Positions 24,155 to 39,100 of a DNA stretch of 64,000 nucleotides are shown one piece after another. Every line of letters starts with the position of its first letter. Position 1 is the stretch's first letter. Source of the stretch: Watersipora subatra (Eukaryota > Bryozoa > Gymnolaemata > Cheilostomatida > Watersiporidae); NCBI RefSeq assembly GCF_963576615.1, contig NC_088711.1:1178001-1242000 (forward strand). The letters are read 5' to 3'. The notes under the pieces were generated by a model. That model saw only the letters and a list, made by a program, of their open reading frames with translations. It was not told the origin of the DNA and did no database searches. The position numbers and the translations under genes are program-made.

Positions 24155-27100
24155 CTAAAGCAAAGAGTCGCTACTTACTGATGTTTGAGGCTTGATAACC
24201 CGCATGTATTGTCCAGCCCTCTTCGCTTCCTTCCTCTCCGCATCCGTCACTGGCTTTGAGTCAAGGAACTTGAGACCAGGAATTTTGTATATTACGTATT
24301 TTCTACAGAAGCAGAAAACCCGTAGTAGTGGTTGGTATAATAAATTAACCACGTAAGAAACTAGATGTTTAAAGACCTCAGGCCTAGACAGAGTCAAGAA
24401 GAAACATTTTATCACGTGCACGAGGGCGCATGCGTTTGCCTCACTATATATTTTGCTATGCTGCACTGCTATATGAATAAAGGGGGTAGATCCTAACCGG
24501 TCGATCAGTAAATGACCTACCATAGAGCCTCTATTTAAATAAGGCCATCGTACTCTATTTTTAACCTTTCCCTATAGTGGCGTTCAAATGAAGGCTGTAT
24601 TTTTGGAGTTGCTGTCTAGAAGTTTTGAAAGATAAATTTAACCCTTTAACGGATGAAGCGATGCTAATGTCACTTGTATTTTACACTCTCCTTCGGCCGA
24701 ATCAACATTAATACCATCGGCCCCATCGACCCCATCGACCTCACCAAACTGTTTTTCATATACGTCGAAGTATCAGACCGAGTTAAACAAGGAACTACAT
24801 GTACTTTGATTATAAAATACCGGTATTATCAGGATTAGCAGGATTAGCAGGATTAGCAGGATACAGTTACTTATTATTTGGACTGTGTCGCTTTCAATGT
24901 TTCAAAGAACAAACCGTAAATCTTTGGAGTTAGAAAACGAACATAACATTTTAATTTTTTAAAGAAGTTTTTAACATTTTAAAGTTACAATCGCCATAAC
25001 AATGGCCGTCATACAGTGTTCCTGAAGACACGGGTACTCCGAGCGTTGCGATAGGCGAAGGTGAGAAGAAAGAGAGAAGGGTATATTACAAAAAAACACA
25101 CCATCTCATTTACCTTTAGAAATGCTCTCAATTAAAAATATACATCAAATAACCTAAAAATCTAAAATTTTACCAATTAAAACACTCACCTTTTCTAATA
25201 ATATACAACTTTCAAAAGACACTTTTCTACGGATCACTTTCTATTATGGGTTGGTAAAAATCCAAGAATGTCAAAGTGGTGGTCAAACAGAGGTGGCGTT
25301 CAATTAAAGGATGTCGCCGCATTTTTCAACCCTTCTCCTATAGAGGTGGCGTTTAAATAAAGGTGGCTTTCAAATAAGGTATTACAGTATAATGATAACA
25401 AAAGTACACTGTGCAGGCAGTTTCAAGCAAAGAAAGTACAATAGATAGTACATTATATTTGTGTTCTGGATATTCAACGACTGTTAATTTGATTCCTAAA
25501 TAAAAATCATGCGTCAATTAAAAATAATTCAAACCAATGTTGATCAATAATTTTTAAATATGATAAAATATCCGGATAAATAAAAAGGTATTTGGTTTGT
25601 TCAAAAACCTCATGATGACGCTGAAATCATAAATGAAGATGGAAAGAGATTTATTATACAGAGATTTGGCAGTCATCCATCCGGGGGCGAGTTGAACAGA
25701 AAGGCGTGACTATACTGGAGCACGTGCATAGTTAGCAGCAAGAGCATAGCTCCTAGTAAATGACCCTTACATTACGTGTATGTACAGCAGTTTGATATAA
25801 ATACCATGGCCTTGTCAACCAAGGACAACATATATTTGACAGCCTGGGAAAAATCCATATGGCTTATGTAGTGCATAGCTAATGGGCCAGAATAGTCAAG
25901 CTACTCAATTCAAATGGGATCTTCCAAGTTTTAACCACTTTTGAATACCCCATGTGAACTCCTCCCTTGACAGGGTACCGCCTATATCCTTTCTTGACGG
26001 GTACCCATAAAATTGTGGACTGGAGAAATGACTCAAGCCTTGACAGCTATTGTGGAGTTCTCCTCTAGATATTGAAGCAGTAATTTTTAGTATTCAATGG
26101 TGTTTAATGATCATGCCTGATCTGCTTGTCAAGCAGTCAGTTATTAAAGCCTACAAACATTTAACTCCCTAACAGACCCCCTCCCAGACCCCCTCACAGA
26201 CCCCCTCCCAGACCCCCTCACAGACCCCCTCACAGACTCCCTCCCAGACCCCCTCACAGACCCCCTCACAGACCCCCTCACAGACTCCCTCACAGACTCC
26301 CTCCCAGACCCCCTCACAGACCCCCTCACAGACTCCCTCACAGACTCCCTCACAGACCCCCTCACAGACTCCCTCACAGACTCCCTCACAGACCCCCTCA
26401 CAGACCCCCTCACAGACTCCCTCACAGACCTCCTCACAGACCCCCTCACAGACCCCCTCACAGACCCCCTCACAGACCCCCTCACAGACCCCCTCACAGA
26501 CCCCCTCACAGACCCCCTCACAGACTCCCTCACAGACCCCCTCACAGACCTCCAGAACACACCTTAACTCACAAAATGAACTTAAATACTTCTGTAAACC
26601 TGACATCATATACACAGCAACAAGTTTTTAGTTAGTTAAATCAAATAGTCTACACTGTCACCATGTTTGTGAAATCTATCAATCGATCATGTTTGTGCCT
26701 TATCAATCAGACGCACCACTTGTTAACTTATTAAATAAAATAATTTGTGTGACATAAATTATATCACACACATCAATTGAAATAAGTAATAATAATGATA
26801 AATTATTATTGATTATTATAAACACGTAATATATGTATATAATCATATTATAAATGCATAATATAATAAATTATAGTATAATTTATTATATTGTAATAAA
26901 TTTTCATTATTGCAGTAAGTAAAAGTAAACTCGGGCTAAAAGCCCGCTGTAGACACCTGCTGTAGACACCTGCTGTAGACACCCGCTGTAGACAACCGCT
27001 GTAGACAACCGCTGTAGACAACCGGTGTAGACAGCCGCTGTAGACAGCCGCTGTCACACCTTGATTATTCAAACACAGGTTTTTGACTTGTATAACTATC

Positions 27101-30100
27101 GATGACTTACGAATGTGTTAGATTTGTAAGCTGACAGGTCTGGACATGAGTTGAACTGTTAAATATAATATCATTTATACAGCTCCTTAAAATTTTTTCT
27201 ACTGTAGGCTATTATATATACATACCGGGAGTTTATATTAAATTTATGGTACTGAACAAAAATTTATAATCTTTAGATTATGTTGTTATGTTACTGTAAT
27301 TTCATCAGATTTTCTTTAGAAAACGTAGTCTAAGCTTTCTGTCATTTAGTATATGCTACATACATGTACTGTATATATCATATCATCGTCGAGCTGGTTT
27401 TTAACCTTTTTAAAATGTAATAAGATTTCCTTTGAGAAATGCACGTAAAATATAGCAACACTCATTTTTTTAATTTTTTATCGACAATGGGCAAAGCTGA
27501 ACCTAGGCTATGCATCGGTTTACTCCTAAAGATATTTTGTAGGTTAAAGTAAAACCGTTGTATAATTTACATTTGATTTATTTACAAAACATTTATGAAA
27601 TTATACTAAATGCAATACAAAAATATAATCCTATTTATTTTCAAAGCAGTCATCTTTTTAGTTACTGCAGCAAACAGCCTTATCGTCGTTACTATAGACT
27701 GTTGTGAGAATAAATAAAACTTACTGTTACCATACTTTGGATTCAGGCTACGGAAAATAATGGTACATGTACTGCACTGCCAGGCATGAGGTATCTACTC
27801 AGCATTCTAATAAATATTCAATTTGAAATAAGTGTATGCATTATAAAAATACTATAAATTGTGGTCATGGCTGTAGATAAGTCACGTAGGTCAATGGTGA
27901 CCATTGATATATAAACCATAGATATATAGGTTTATATATTTATGACGGTGACCCATATGCCAGCTAATGGATGACTGACCCATTACATCTAGGCACTCAC
28001 CATATGCAGGCCTAATGACGTCACCTAATATAACCACGCTCACAACGCTATGCAGCCCTAATAAAGCCGGAACTCCATGCCAACTGACTATATGCTGGCT
28101 ACATTCATGCACCAATGCTGCAAGATTAGAAGAAACAAGTGATAATGACACCCTGATCAGGTCAGCGCTGCCGCTAAAGGTGAGATACCGCAATGGGTTT
28201 GAATACCGAACTGAGGTCGTTAATGGCATTTGAAATTTAGTTGAGCAGATGAATCCCATTATCTTTATTTAATGCAACCTTGCAGATTGCTGAATGCAAC
28301 TCCTATCAGACACAGCCTGCAGTATGTCGCCCTAGGTACTCATGACGTACGGTAGCAAGACCACAACTATGGTTTAGTATTTATCCTGGATTTGTAGCCA
28401 GATCCGTGAATACACAGTACGAGAGGAGATGCTTGCGTATAATGTACATACAGAGTGCAGATTGTAGTGTTCAACCTTAGCTATTTTTGCACGCCTGCAT
28501 AAGCTACAATACGCTTGTAACTCCCAAAACAGAGGGAGGGAACAGAAATATTCATGATTAGCTATAATAACTGACGGTTGAGATTGTAGTCCAAACTGAA
28601 GTTTGCATCTTTCACCGAGTCAAATGTATCAAGACAATGGATATTATCATATGACTGATTTGAACTCCACTCTAACTGTCAAACAGGGAAAGGCAGGCAT
28701 TGAAGAGCATGACCATGACTCGGTGTGCTACATAGCTAAGTGAAAATGTATACTCCTCGTGACCAAATTTACAGCAACTCATTGTAAACAAGCATTTTAA
28801 ATTGCTGTAATATCCAATTGCCACTGAACAGCGTACAGGTACCAGGCTATAGAAAGATAGGAAATGCTTGTAAATAACTCATGACTCATTAGATAATCTT
28901 CAAGAGAGCTCCAGGGCTCTAGAGGAATGCAAAACATTACAAAAGCTGTAAAAATGTTCATAAGGATCTCTTGGAACTTGATGTATGACGAGTTAGATCA
29001 GATGACACACCAAGTAGAAGAACAACAAGATACATCAAGAACAACAAGTTAGATATAATGCACCAGGTGATGACAACCATTGTATCGGTTCATTCAATTC
29101 AGTTCTGCCTCAATTTAGTACTTAATTGAGAGGACTGGGATATCATACAGCCACCAACAATGGCAAAATTCATCGACAAATGGTCGCAATATTAGAAGAC
29201 TAGCTGTGCTACCCGGCGCTGCTCGGATAATAAAAAAGTCTTTCGACAGAAAATTTATTTGTATTTAATAAATAGCAACATTTGCCATTCTAACTTTCAA
29301 ACTACATATCATGAGAAAAGTATTTTGTGTAATTGAAATAAATTAAGAGAGGAAATAAAAACACTGTAAAGGTTTTCAAACTTTGTCAAACAACTTTTCA
29401 ACTTCATACCATGAGGAGAATGTTTTGTGCAGGTCAAATAAATTTGAAAAAATAAAACGATTATAAAAGGGTTTAGATGTAAATGTGAAATAATTAGCAA
29501 GCAATAGCTAAATTAAGTCGGTTTTGCTATGATTACAATAAGAGATGATTCGGTAATGATACAATTAATACAAACTGAAAAAACCAAATAAAAATGCTGA
29601 GTACGTTGAATTAATAATAATAATTATTGCATAGAAGTGTGTGTGTGTGTGTGTGCGTGCTTGTGTGTATAAAAAAGGTTACTGTTCCACCAGAAGCTAT
29701 CCACCAAAACTTTGAATACGACGATACGGAGAAAATATAATTGTCCGTGTGAGAAGAATTGGCCTTGACCCCAGATATAGTAATCGAACATAATGGAAAA
29801 TATTTCTTAACAGGGGCATCGTAACGAGTGGCTGCATCGGTAAAATAATCCGCGTGCGCTATAACTAGACGGACCTAGAGATGACCTGCTTTGAGAAATA
29901 TATATATATAGATTGGTAAAGGTACAGTAGATGCTTCTATAACGTATACCTCGTATAACATAAATTCCAGATAACGTAAAAAATAGTGTAAAGTTTCTGC
30001 GTCGCACCATGTAAAAAATTCAATATAACATAGCGTCAAGTCGGGGCAAGTTTTTCAATTCGATTTGAATAGCAACATATCTCGTCGCACTTGTGAGAAA

Positions 30101-33100
30101 AAACGAAATACGTATAGGGTAGTATCTATTATGCACGCAACTTCCATGACCATTGTAGATGTATGAAATATTTGTTTTAATTTTTACTTGGCAGAATAGA
30201 CATCTCCGAAGTCCATTTGAAAACCATTGTAAATGGACTTTAAAGATGTGCGCTACCCATCAAGTTAAAGTAAAATAGATCGGTCGGAGATCGATCATGA
30301 AACGGAGAGAAGTGGTTGATGCAAACAAATAATACTGCAGTTACGATACAGCCAACAAATAAAAGAGTTAGATCTAATTTGTCCATTTTGTTAGAATGGT
30401 AGATGTTGTATATGTTTATTAAAAGAAACCTTTTTGTGCAGAAACCTTTTTATTACCCGTGCAACGCCGGGCATTCACCTAGTAACGGATAAAGCTAAAA
30501 ATTAAAAAGCGAAATATAAGCAAGTCAAATGTTTTGCTGATATCAACCCTCTTGCCGCATACCAGTTGACAGCAAACTCTGTTACAGCAACAGCTTACAT
30601 TCAATACACGAACTCATGGCTTTTAGAGACGTCCCTTGGTTTTGCTGAATATTAAACAATTTACATACACTATTTCAAACTTTCAATAATTCTGTGGTAG
30701 TCTCTTACCATATTTATAGATCCTCTAAAATTCTAGCATACCAAATAGAATGTCATTAATCTGATTTGAAAAAGGCATTTTCCATGGCGGGCTATTTATA
30801 AGAACGGCAGATGCCACACACAACCTCACTTGTGTTTTAGATTTGTACATCCATTTCCATAGATGGTTCTAGTAGGTTTTAGGTAGGTGCACCTATCCCA
30901 TATCCCAGTACAAATAGAGTCTGCCTCGATAAAATCTGTATGCGCTCTCTTCTGCGTATTTTTAGTCCCTACATTTGATTTAAATGCACTCTTTCAGCAA
31001 ACATGCCTTACCTTACCTTAAACTGCCATAATATCCTATATCTATGTACTCACATGCTCTGACGCAATCTTGGTTTGGGCAAAAAACTAGGCTTTCTGAG
31101 AGCAGATATTTGTTATAATTATAACCAATTATAATTAACAACGGGTACTTGTTACGCTGACAAACAGGATGCGGAGAACTATGCGCTCTGCAGGTATGAT
31201 GTGGTTTGTTTTGATTGACATTGAACCTTTTCTTGTGAAACTTGTGGCCTATTCTCAAAGCGTACAGCATATTTTTTACCTTCGCGAAGCGTCATAAATG
31301 TTTGTGTAGCAGCAAAGGAATTTTGGAGTGGCATCTGATTACTACATCCTGTAACAAGTCAAGGCACGCCAGCTTTTATGCAAAATGAATGAAGAACGGT
31401 GCCACGCTATTCTCTGAAGTGAGATATACCAGCATAACCTAGTCCTATGTTGCGATATATATGCGGTAAATCGATTATCCAGGATGTGGATTGCTTGTTG
31501 TTGTGTCGTCATGGAAACGGCGATGCAGCTACTCAGCAACTGAGTGACAAATGTAGCTGCTGTGCCAGGCCTCTAGGTGAAGAAAGCGAGCTACCATGGG
31601 ATTGACTAATCACTTCCAGATCTAACTGCATGCAGATGGCCAGGTAAATATGATCTTGCCATTTACTTTTCTTCAGATAAATTGGTCTAGGAGCCATCTC
31701 GGAAGATAAGCGGAAGAGATGACAACTACTACAGCTGCAATACAGTCATACATTCTACCTCAGCGTATGAGCTTTATATGATTTGGGGCTGAGCTCGTAT
31801 GCCAATTCTCTCGTATCTCAAAGCAATATTTTCTATATAAAATAATTAAATAAAAATTAATCCATTCCCACCCTCTGAAGAAAATGCTTAAAACAGGACA
31901 TTACGACAGAAAAATTTGGATTTAATCATCCTAATTCACCACCTTCGCTCAAAAAGTAACAAATACCTATCTATTGCTTATGATCTGGATTAAAATGTAA
32001 CTTTATTATGTACAGTACTGTATGGAGTTCTTATCCTGCAGACAGAGTGTGTGAGACACACAGGAAGTCTCGTACGCTCGTATCTCAAATTTGTCTCGTG
32101 TCTCAAGGCCAAGATTTTCTCGAATCTCAAATTTCTCGTATATCGGAACACGCGTATGTCGAAGTACGTCTATACAACCCAAACCACCTGAAGCAAGACT
32201 TGAGCCATTAAAACAAACAGCCTATCAGTTAGCGAGCTATATTGAACTGACTTACCTATATCTAGCGTAGTCGACCTCATCGCAGTCGGACTGTGTAAGT
32301 GAGTCTGGACATGCCTTGTTTCCCAGCAAACTAAGGTACATAAGTCGGGGGAGTTTAGATGCCACACCGTCTATGAAGGCGTACAGGTCAGTAATCTGGG
32401 TTACCATAAATTAAGGAAAGACTTTTGTAAGCCTAATTTAGACAGCGCTATGGCATCCTTGATGCAGCTTGATAAGCCGTCCTTTGATGCAACTCCATAG
32501 CAACAAATTTAGATAAAATCTCTATGTGTGATTTATTTATAGATATTATTAAGATTATTATTATTAAGACGAAGATTATTATTAGATCATTAAGATATAC
32601 ACACACCTCCAACCTCAGCTGTGGAACTAATCAATTCATCGAATTATTTGAGTATTTCAAACAGATAGGTAAGTTTAGGCAGACTAATGATTTGTGATTT
32701 GAGTACTTCAGGCCATCTACTTGACCTAAATTGATTTAAGAGATAGGGCAAACAGTAGATGATAATCAAGCATTTGGCATCAGGTAGGCTGCCAAAAATA
32801 TGATTAACCACTTCCCCATCACACATCTGACTCATTCAACATCACGAGCAAACTTGCAACTGCAGAGGTAGACTATGAGAGGAGAGAGAGTGAAACAGCA
32901 TTGTTAGTCTTATATATGCAGGCCGGAGAGGAGGTACAGGTCACCTCCGTGGAGACAGTCATATGATAGGGATCAGTAAAGTACTTGGATGTTAAGGAGC
33001 CAATTGTTGAGAACGGTAATGAATTTCTAACGAGTCAACAAGGAACTAGTTAGATCTGAAAAAACGATTATTTGTGAGGCTGTCAATGTTGATGAAGTCT

Positions 33101-36100
33101 AATTCACAGTGGAATTCACAGTCTGATTATGAAATGTCGTTTTTGTTACGAAGGAATTTTCAAAATACAAACTGTGCATAACTTTTTAAACATGCATCTT
33201 CTTGGTGTCTCATCGGCCATGAAAATTATTGAGGAATAAGTTTTGTCGAAATGCATTTAATACAAAAATAAACTTGACGAAAAATGGTCAGATATGCTTG
33301 GAAAATCTGTGTCACAATACGGTCGTCCGGCAGATATTTTACTAGATTGCAGGTCGAAGAGCAAGTTGATAAATGTGTTTTGTTAAAAATGAACACAGGG
33401 CTTGAGGACATAGATGGGTGGATTCAGAAGCAGGGCGAGGAACTTCCAATGTAGGCAACTACTAAACTACTAAAGACTACTACTAGGAGACTACTAAACT
33501 ACTAAAGACTACTACTAGGCAACTACTAAACTACTAAAGACTACTACTAGGCAACTACTAAACTACTAAAGACTACTACTAGGCAACTACTAAACTACTA
33601 AAGACTACTACTAGGAGACTACTAAACTACTAAAGACTACAACTAGGAGACTACTAAACTACTAAAGACTACTACTAGGCAACTACTAAACTACTAAAGA
33701 ATACTACTAGGCAACTACTAAACTACTAAAGACTACTACTAGGCAACTACTAAACTACTAAAGACTACTACTAGGCAACTACTAAACTACTAAAGACTAC
33801 TACTAGGAGACTACTAAACTACTAAAGACTACTACTAGGAGACTACTAAACTACTAAAGACTACTACTAGGCAACTACTAAACTACTAAAGACTACTACT
33901 AGGAGACTACTAAACTACTAAAGACTACTACTAGGCAACTACTAAACTACTAAAGAATACTACTAGGCAACTACTAAACTACTAAAGACTACTACTAGGC
34001 AACTACTAAACTACTAAAGACTACTACTAGGAGACTACTAAATGCCCGGTGTTCCATGGGTAATAAAGAAAAATTTACATAAAAAATTCATTTTTAATTG
34101 GCTAAATTTCTGTACCCGATAAATTTAAGTTACTTAAGCTAGTCCAAGTCTTTACTATAATAAGAGCCGTTATTATAACTTAAGGCAGTGGTAGGAAAAA
34201 GATTGCATCAAAATCTCTTATGCAACCATGATCTTCAAGCATGCTAGATGAAGGGAAGCATGCTATTTTAACCGATCGCCACTAAATATGGGCAGTTGTA
34301 ATAGCTATATGCACAATTGTTCCATAGTATGGCAGGTAGTTCGTGTGGGTAGTAGATAGGCACACCAGTCTGCAGAACTGGGGTTCCAAGTTCAAATTCA
34401 GAATGAACAGGTTTTTCATTATTAAAACTATCACTATAAGTGGACATACGAACGACAGAGAAACACTGATATAGATATATACACAGAAATTAAAGCGATG
34501 CAACAATCCCCAGTTTAGGAGGGCCTGATTACAGATTACTAGGAGAAAGAACAGTAATTTTTTAAAGTCGAAACAAATAGGTTTTATAAAATTTTTAGTT
34601 TTTGAAAGAGAAAACACACACATACGCAAAAAGGTTTCACAATAACAAAGTTTGCCTAGAAAACTTTCGAACGATTTTGGAAAGCTGGCAAAAGCAAATA
34701 TTCTTACATTGGTTTCATACACTATGGAGAAGTTTAACATGAGCTATAATATTAATTTTTAGCAGTAAGTTATAACTAGCCTGACTTTTGTTTGCGCATG
34801 AACATTTATTAGTTTAATCTACCGGTAATCCATTTCCATGACGTTTAATAAAGATTGTGTCCAATTCTTGAGGGATTGAAACTGATTGATGTATTTATAG
34901 TATAAATAGAGCCACTAAAGCCTCTTTCATTTTGCAAATGGAAATATTACTGTGCATTGGCATCTATACTATTTATATATGTATCGCGTCAACAGTATGA
35001 AGTTATACTATGCATAACTTTATATATCATTAACCCTTTATAAAACAACTTTATATAACCATTTGTATAACTATTTTCAAACAGCTGGAATTTAAAACTC
35101 AGTTAAACCAAAAATGTACTTATAATGCAACTGCATTGTTCACAATAATCCTAAGGAACAGGATCTCCATTAAGCAAATGCTCACACCCAAATATCTCCA
35201 TCTTTCTGTAAGTACCATATTCAAATAGTGATGAGGGCGAAACAGGATTAAAAGGAGCTATTAGCATATGGAGACTAACATTCATCAGCATTCATGACAA
35301 GCTTTAAATGAGAACTCCATGGAAACATAGAGCAAAGGTGAGAGAATGAAGACTGATGAATGAGAACTCCATAGAAACATAGAGCAAAGGTGAAAGAATG
35401 AAGGCTGATGAATGAGAACTACATGGAAACATAGAGCAAAGGTGAGAGAATGAAGGCTGATGAGAAGAAATGAGAGCAAATATGGAAAAGGACCACTAAG
35501 TGTAAAGAGAGAGATAGAAGGTATAACAGGTTGTCACAGAGAAATAGCTTAGAGGAGGAATGACAGTAGAGAAGGAGGAATGAGAGTAGAGAAGGAGGAA
35601 TGAGAGTAGAGAGGGAGGAATGAGAATACAGAAGGAGGAATGAGAGTAGAGAAGGAGGAATGAGAGTAGAGAAGGAGGAATGAGAGTAGAAAAGGAGGAA
35701 TGAGAGTAGAGAAGGAGGAATGAGAGTAGAGAAGGAGGAATGAGAATACAGGAGGAATGAGAGTACAGGAAGAGGAATGAGAGTACAGGAAGAGGAATGA
35801 GAGTACAAGAAGAGGAATGAGAGTAGAGAAGGAGGAATGAGAGTAGAGAAGGAGGAATGAGAGTAGAGAAGGAGGAATGAGAGTAGAGAAGGAGGAATGA
35901 GAGTAGAGAAGGAGGAATGAGAGTAGAGAAGGAGGAATGAGAGTAGAGAAGGAGGAATGAGAGTAGAGAAGGAGGAATGAGAGTAGAGAAGGAGGAATGA
36001 GAGTACAGGAAGAGGAATGAGAGTAGAGAAGGAGGAATGAGAGTAGAGAAGGAGGAATGAGAGTAGAGAAGGAGGAATGAGAGTAGAGAGGGAGGAATGA

Positions 36101-39100
36101 GAGTAGAGAAGGAGGAATGAGAGTACAGGAAGAGGAATGAGAGTAGAGAAGGAGGAATGAGAGTAGAGAGGGAAGAATGAGAGTAGAGAAGGAGGAATGA
36201 GAGTAGAGAAGGAGGAACGAGAGTACAGAAAGAGGAATGAGAGTAGAGAAGGAGGAATGAGAGTAGAGAAGGAGGAATGAGAGTAGAGAAGGAGGAATGA
36301 GAGTAGAGAAGGAGGAATGAGAGTAGAGAAGGAGGAATGAGAGTAGAGAAGGAGGAATGAGAGTAGAGAAGGAGGAATGAGAGTAGAGGAGGAGGAATGA
36401 GAGTAGAGGAGGAATGAGAGTAGAGAGGGAGGAATGAGAGTAGAGAAGGAGGAATGAGAGTAGAGAAGGAGGAATGAGAGTACCATAGGAGGAATTGAAA
36501 AACAGATGAGTAGAAAGGTCATAAACTGGGAGCATCTGTGTTTCTAAAAGAGGGCAGGCAGTGAGTTTGACGAAAGCCAAGTATGCAACCTTCAGGCCCT
36601 ATATTGGCCAGGTTCAGCAGCTACAGGGATCAGCAGTTGCAGAAGTACCTCACATTTTGCTCTTAGTTAATTAAAAGAGCTTATTTTAACGGCTGAATAG
36701 CATTCATAGCCTTCAGAGCATGCCCTTAGTATAATGTTGGTTGTTACCTTGTAATTCGCATTAATCATAGCCTAATTGTCAAGCCAAGAGCAATCTAATG
36801 CCAGCTCTTCAAAGCAAGGCTGATCCTAGGACAAAGACTAAATAAAACTTTGATAGCTGTTTTATCACAGGATGCATACTATACTGCAACAACTTAAACC
36901 GGAAATATAGTTTTTATGCACTCCTACAATGACCTCTAAATTTTAAAATTGAATTTTAGATAGGAAAGCAGTGCTAACGCATTGTCTCTCTTATCACAGC
37001 CCTGGATATGAAGTTGTAAAAATAATGGTAGTTTGAAAGGAGGAAAGGTTGTTACAGAGATACAGAGTATGTCAAGGATATAAGGTTGGTACAGAAATAC
37101 AGAGTATGTCAAGGATAAAAGATTGTTACAGAGATAAAGAGTATGTCAAAGTTGTTGTAAAGGATACAAGGTTGTTGCAAAGAGAGAGCAGCTGTAGCTG
37201 AGGAAGCTCTTCAAATTCTGTGGTTTCTGTGATTTCATTGTTATCAAGGATGAGAGCCTCCAGGCTGTCTGAGAAGTGCTCGAGGCCTTCTAGGTCTCTG
37301 AAACAGATGCGCGTGTGAGTTCATTTCCTCCGCAGTTCACCACGGAAGTGAATATTTATTAGCAGTAATGAGCTTGTCATACATTATATAAAAACAGCTA
37401 TTGATATTGGCTAAATTGTACGATGCAATGGAATTTCGCTGCTTGGATGAACTGATTAAATTTAGGTTAGACCACAAGTAGGTAATAGAGTGATAATTCA
37501 CCAGTACTTCCATTGAGTTGTTAATTGAAAGATTTTCTTGCTTGAATGTACAAAGGTGCAGTATTTAAAGCGCAACATGTGCTACAGCAGCGGAAGGAAT
37601 GAATTCCGATACGGCTAGAGACATAAAAAGCTTGCCAGTGATAGGTTAGACTAGCTGGTGAACGACAGACATGCTCATACAAATCATGCACGAGAGGTGT
37701 TTGCTATGCGATAACAAAGTATCGTTACAAAGATAACTAACTAGAGTTATTGAAGTTTAGTTTAGACTAGTCATTAGTGAACTAAACTAGCAGCGTAGAA
37801 CAACAGAGTCATACATAGACTAACTTAATAGAGTTATACAAGAGAACTATACATAGACTAACCTAATAGAGTTATAAAAGAGAATTATACATAGACTAAC
37901 CTAATAGAGTCATACAAGAGAACTATACATAGACAAACCTAATAGAGTCATACAAGAGAACTACTATACACAGACTAACCTAATAGAGTTATATGAGAGA
38001 TCAAGGGTTTTGACTTGCTGAGCATAGGAATATAACTCTTCGGGAATCAGATAGCAGTCTCTTCCAGCGTAGATCAACTGCAACATACATTTCGTTAAGA
38101 GATAATTATGTTTTAACAAACTTGAGTCTTGTTTAATGTGATAGCATTAATTGATGCTGGTTTATAAAAGTTAATGCAGTTATATTATAGGTAAGTCTCT
38201 ATCAATAAGCTTAGGAAAGAAACAACATGCCTTTAAACATACACATCCTCTCAGTTTGAAAGCTAAGCCTATACACAGTTATAAATGGTTTTTTCCCTAT
38301 ATGTATTTTGTCATAATGAAAAGACGAGTCAAGTTAGGTTTTACCGACGTAACATCAATCATGGCTAACATGAAACTTGAGCTCTGAGCTACTCCAACCC
38401 ATATTATGATATAACCCCAATTATTGACTGTAATATACTGGAAGAGCGAAACAACTTGTTAAATAGACAGACATTAAGATGGTAAGGCGTTAAAGCAAAA
38501 GGAAGACAATATAATCTTAATACACTGCATATAAGTATGTTTGTCTGGGCGAGCAGGCAGTCACGACTCGCTGTCACGACTCGCTGTCACGACTCGCTGT
38601 CACGACTCGCTGTCACGACTCGCTGTCACGACTCGCTGTCACGACTCGCTGTCACGACTCGCTGTCACGACTCGCTGTCACGACTCGCTTTGAGAAGCAC
38701 CATATCTTTATGTGTTGATGATTTGATGTTTATAAAATCCTTGAAAGATGGATGCCAGCAAATTAAAAGACTTTCTTTTTCGAAAAAAAGCTTACTCACT
38801 GATGAGCACTCCATGGTATTCTTCTAACTCCATGGTATTCTTCTAAGGTATCAGCTATTTAGAATTAAAAGAATTTTTTTTAAATGTCGTGTATTAATTA
38901 TGAAAAACATTAATAAAACAATATAAACTATCGTAAGTAATGAAATAAGTGAATCTATAGAATATTCCCAATTTAATGATAAAGAAATCTATGTGATGCA
39001 AGTCTCAATCATAAATAAAAATATTTTGACCAAAAATAAAGCTCTGTTCATCACACAGCTTATTTCTTGAAATCGCTACAAGACGCTCAACAAAGTTATT

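Noticed and set aside
24170-24180. GTAAGT in the last LRMDA-like exon as a used donor
   Set aside because: Reading through gives a C-terminus ending SDSLL that suits the family, followed by a stop and an ATTAAA. No better downstream exon was found. The alternative is noted in the gene entry.
26144-26615. Cys-Glu-Gly-Val and Ser-Val-Arg-Gly repeat proteins
   Set aside because: These are products of a 12-bp CAGACCCCCTCA array, which by length must stay open.
34282-34740. A 152-codon minus-strand frame
   Set aside because: Low-complexity Phe/Leu/Ile composition, overlap with a tRNA-like SINE candidate, no phase-compatible splice sites, and location in an intron of a gene on the same strand.
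35419-36580. Open frames of 343 and 367 codons on the minus strand
   Set aside because: They lie wholly in a 20-bp minisatellite. The repeat returns to frame every 60 bp and has no stop in several frames, so open length carries no coding information.
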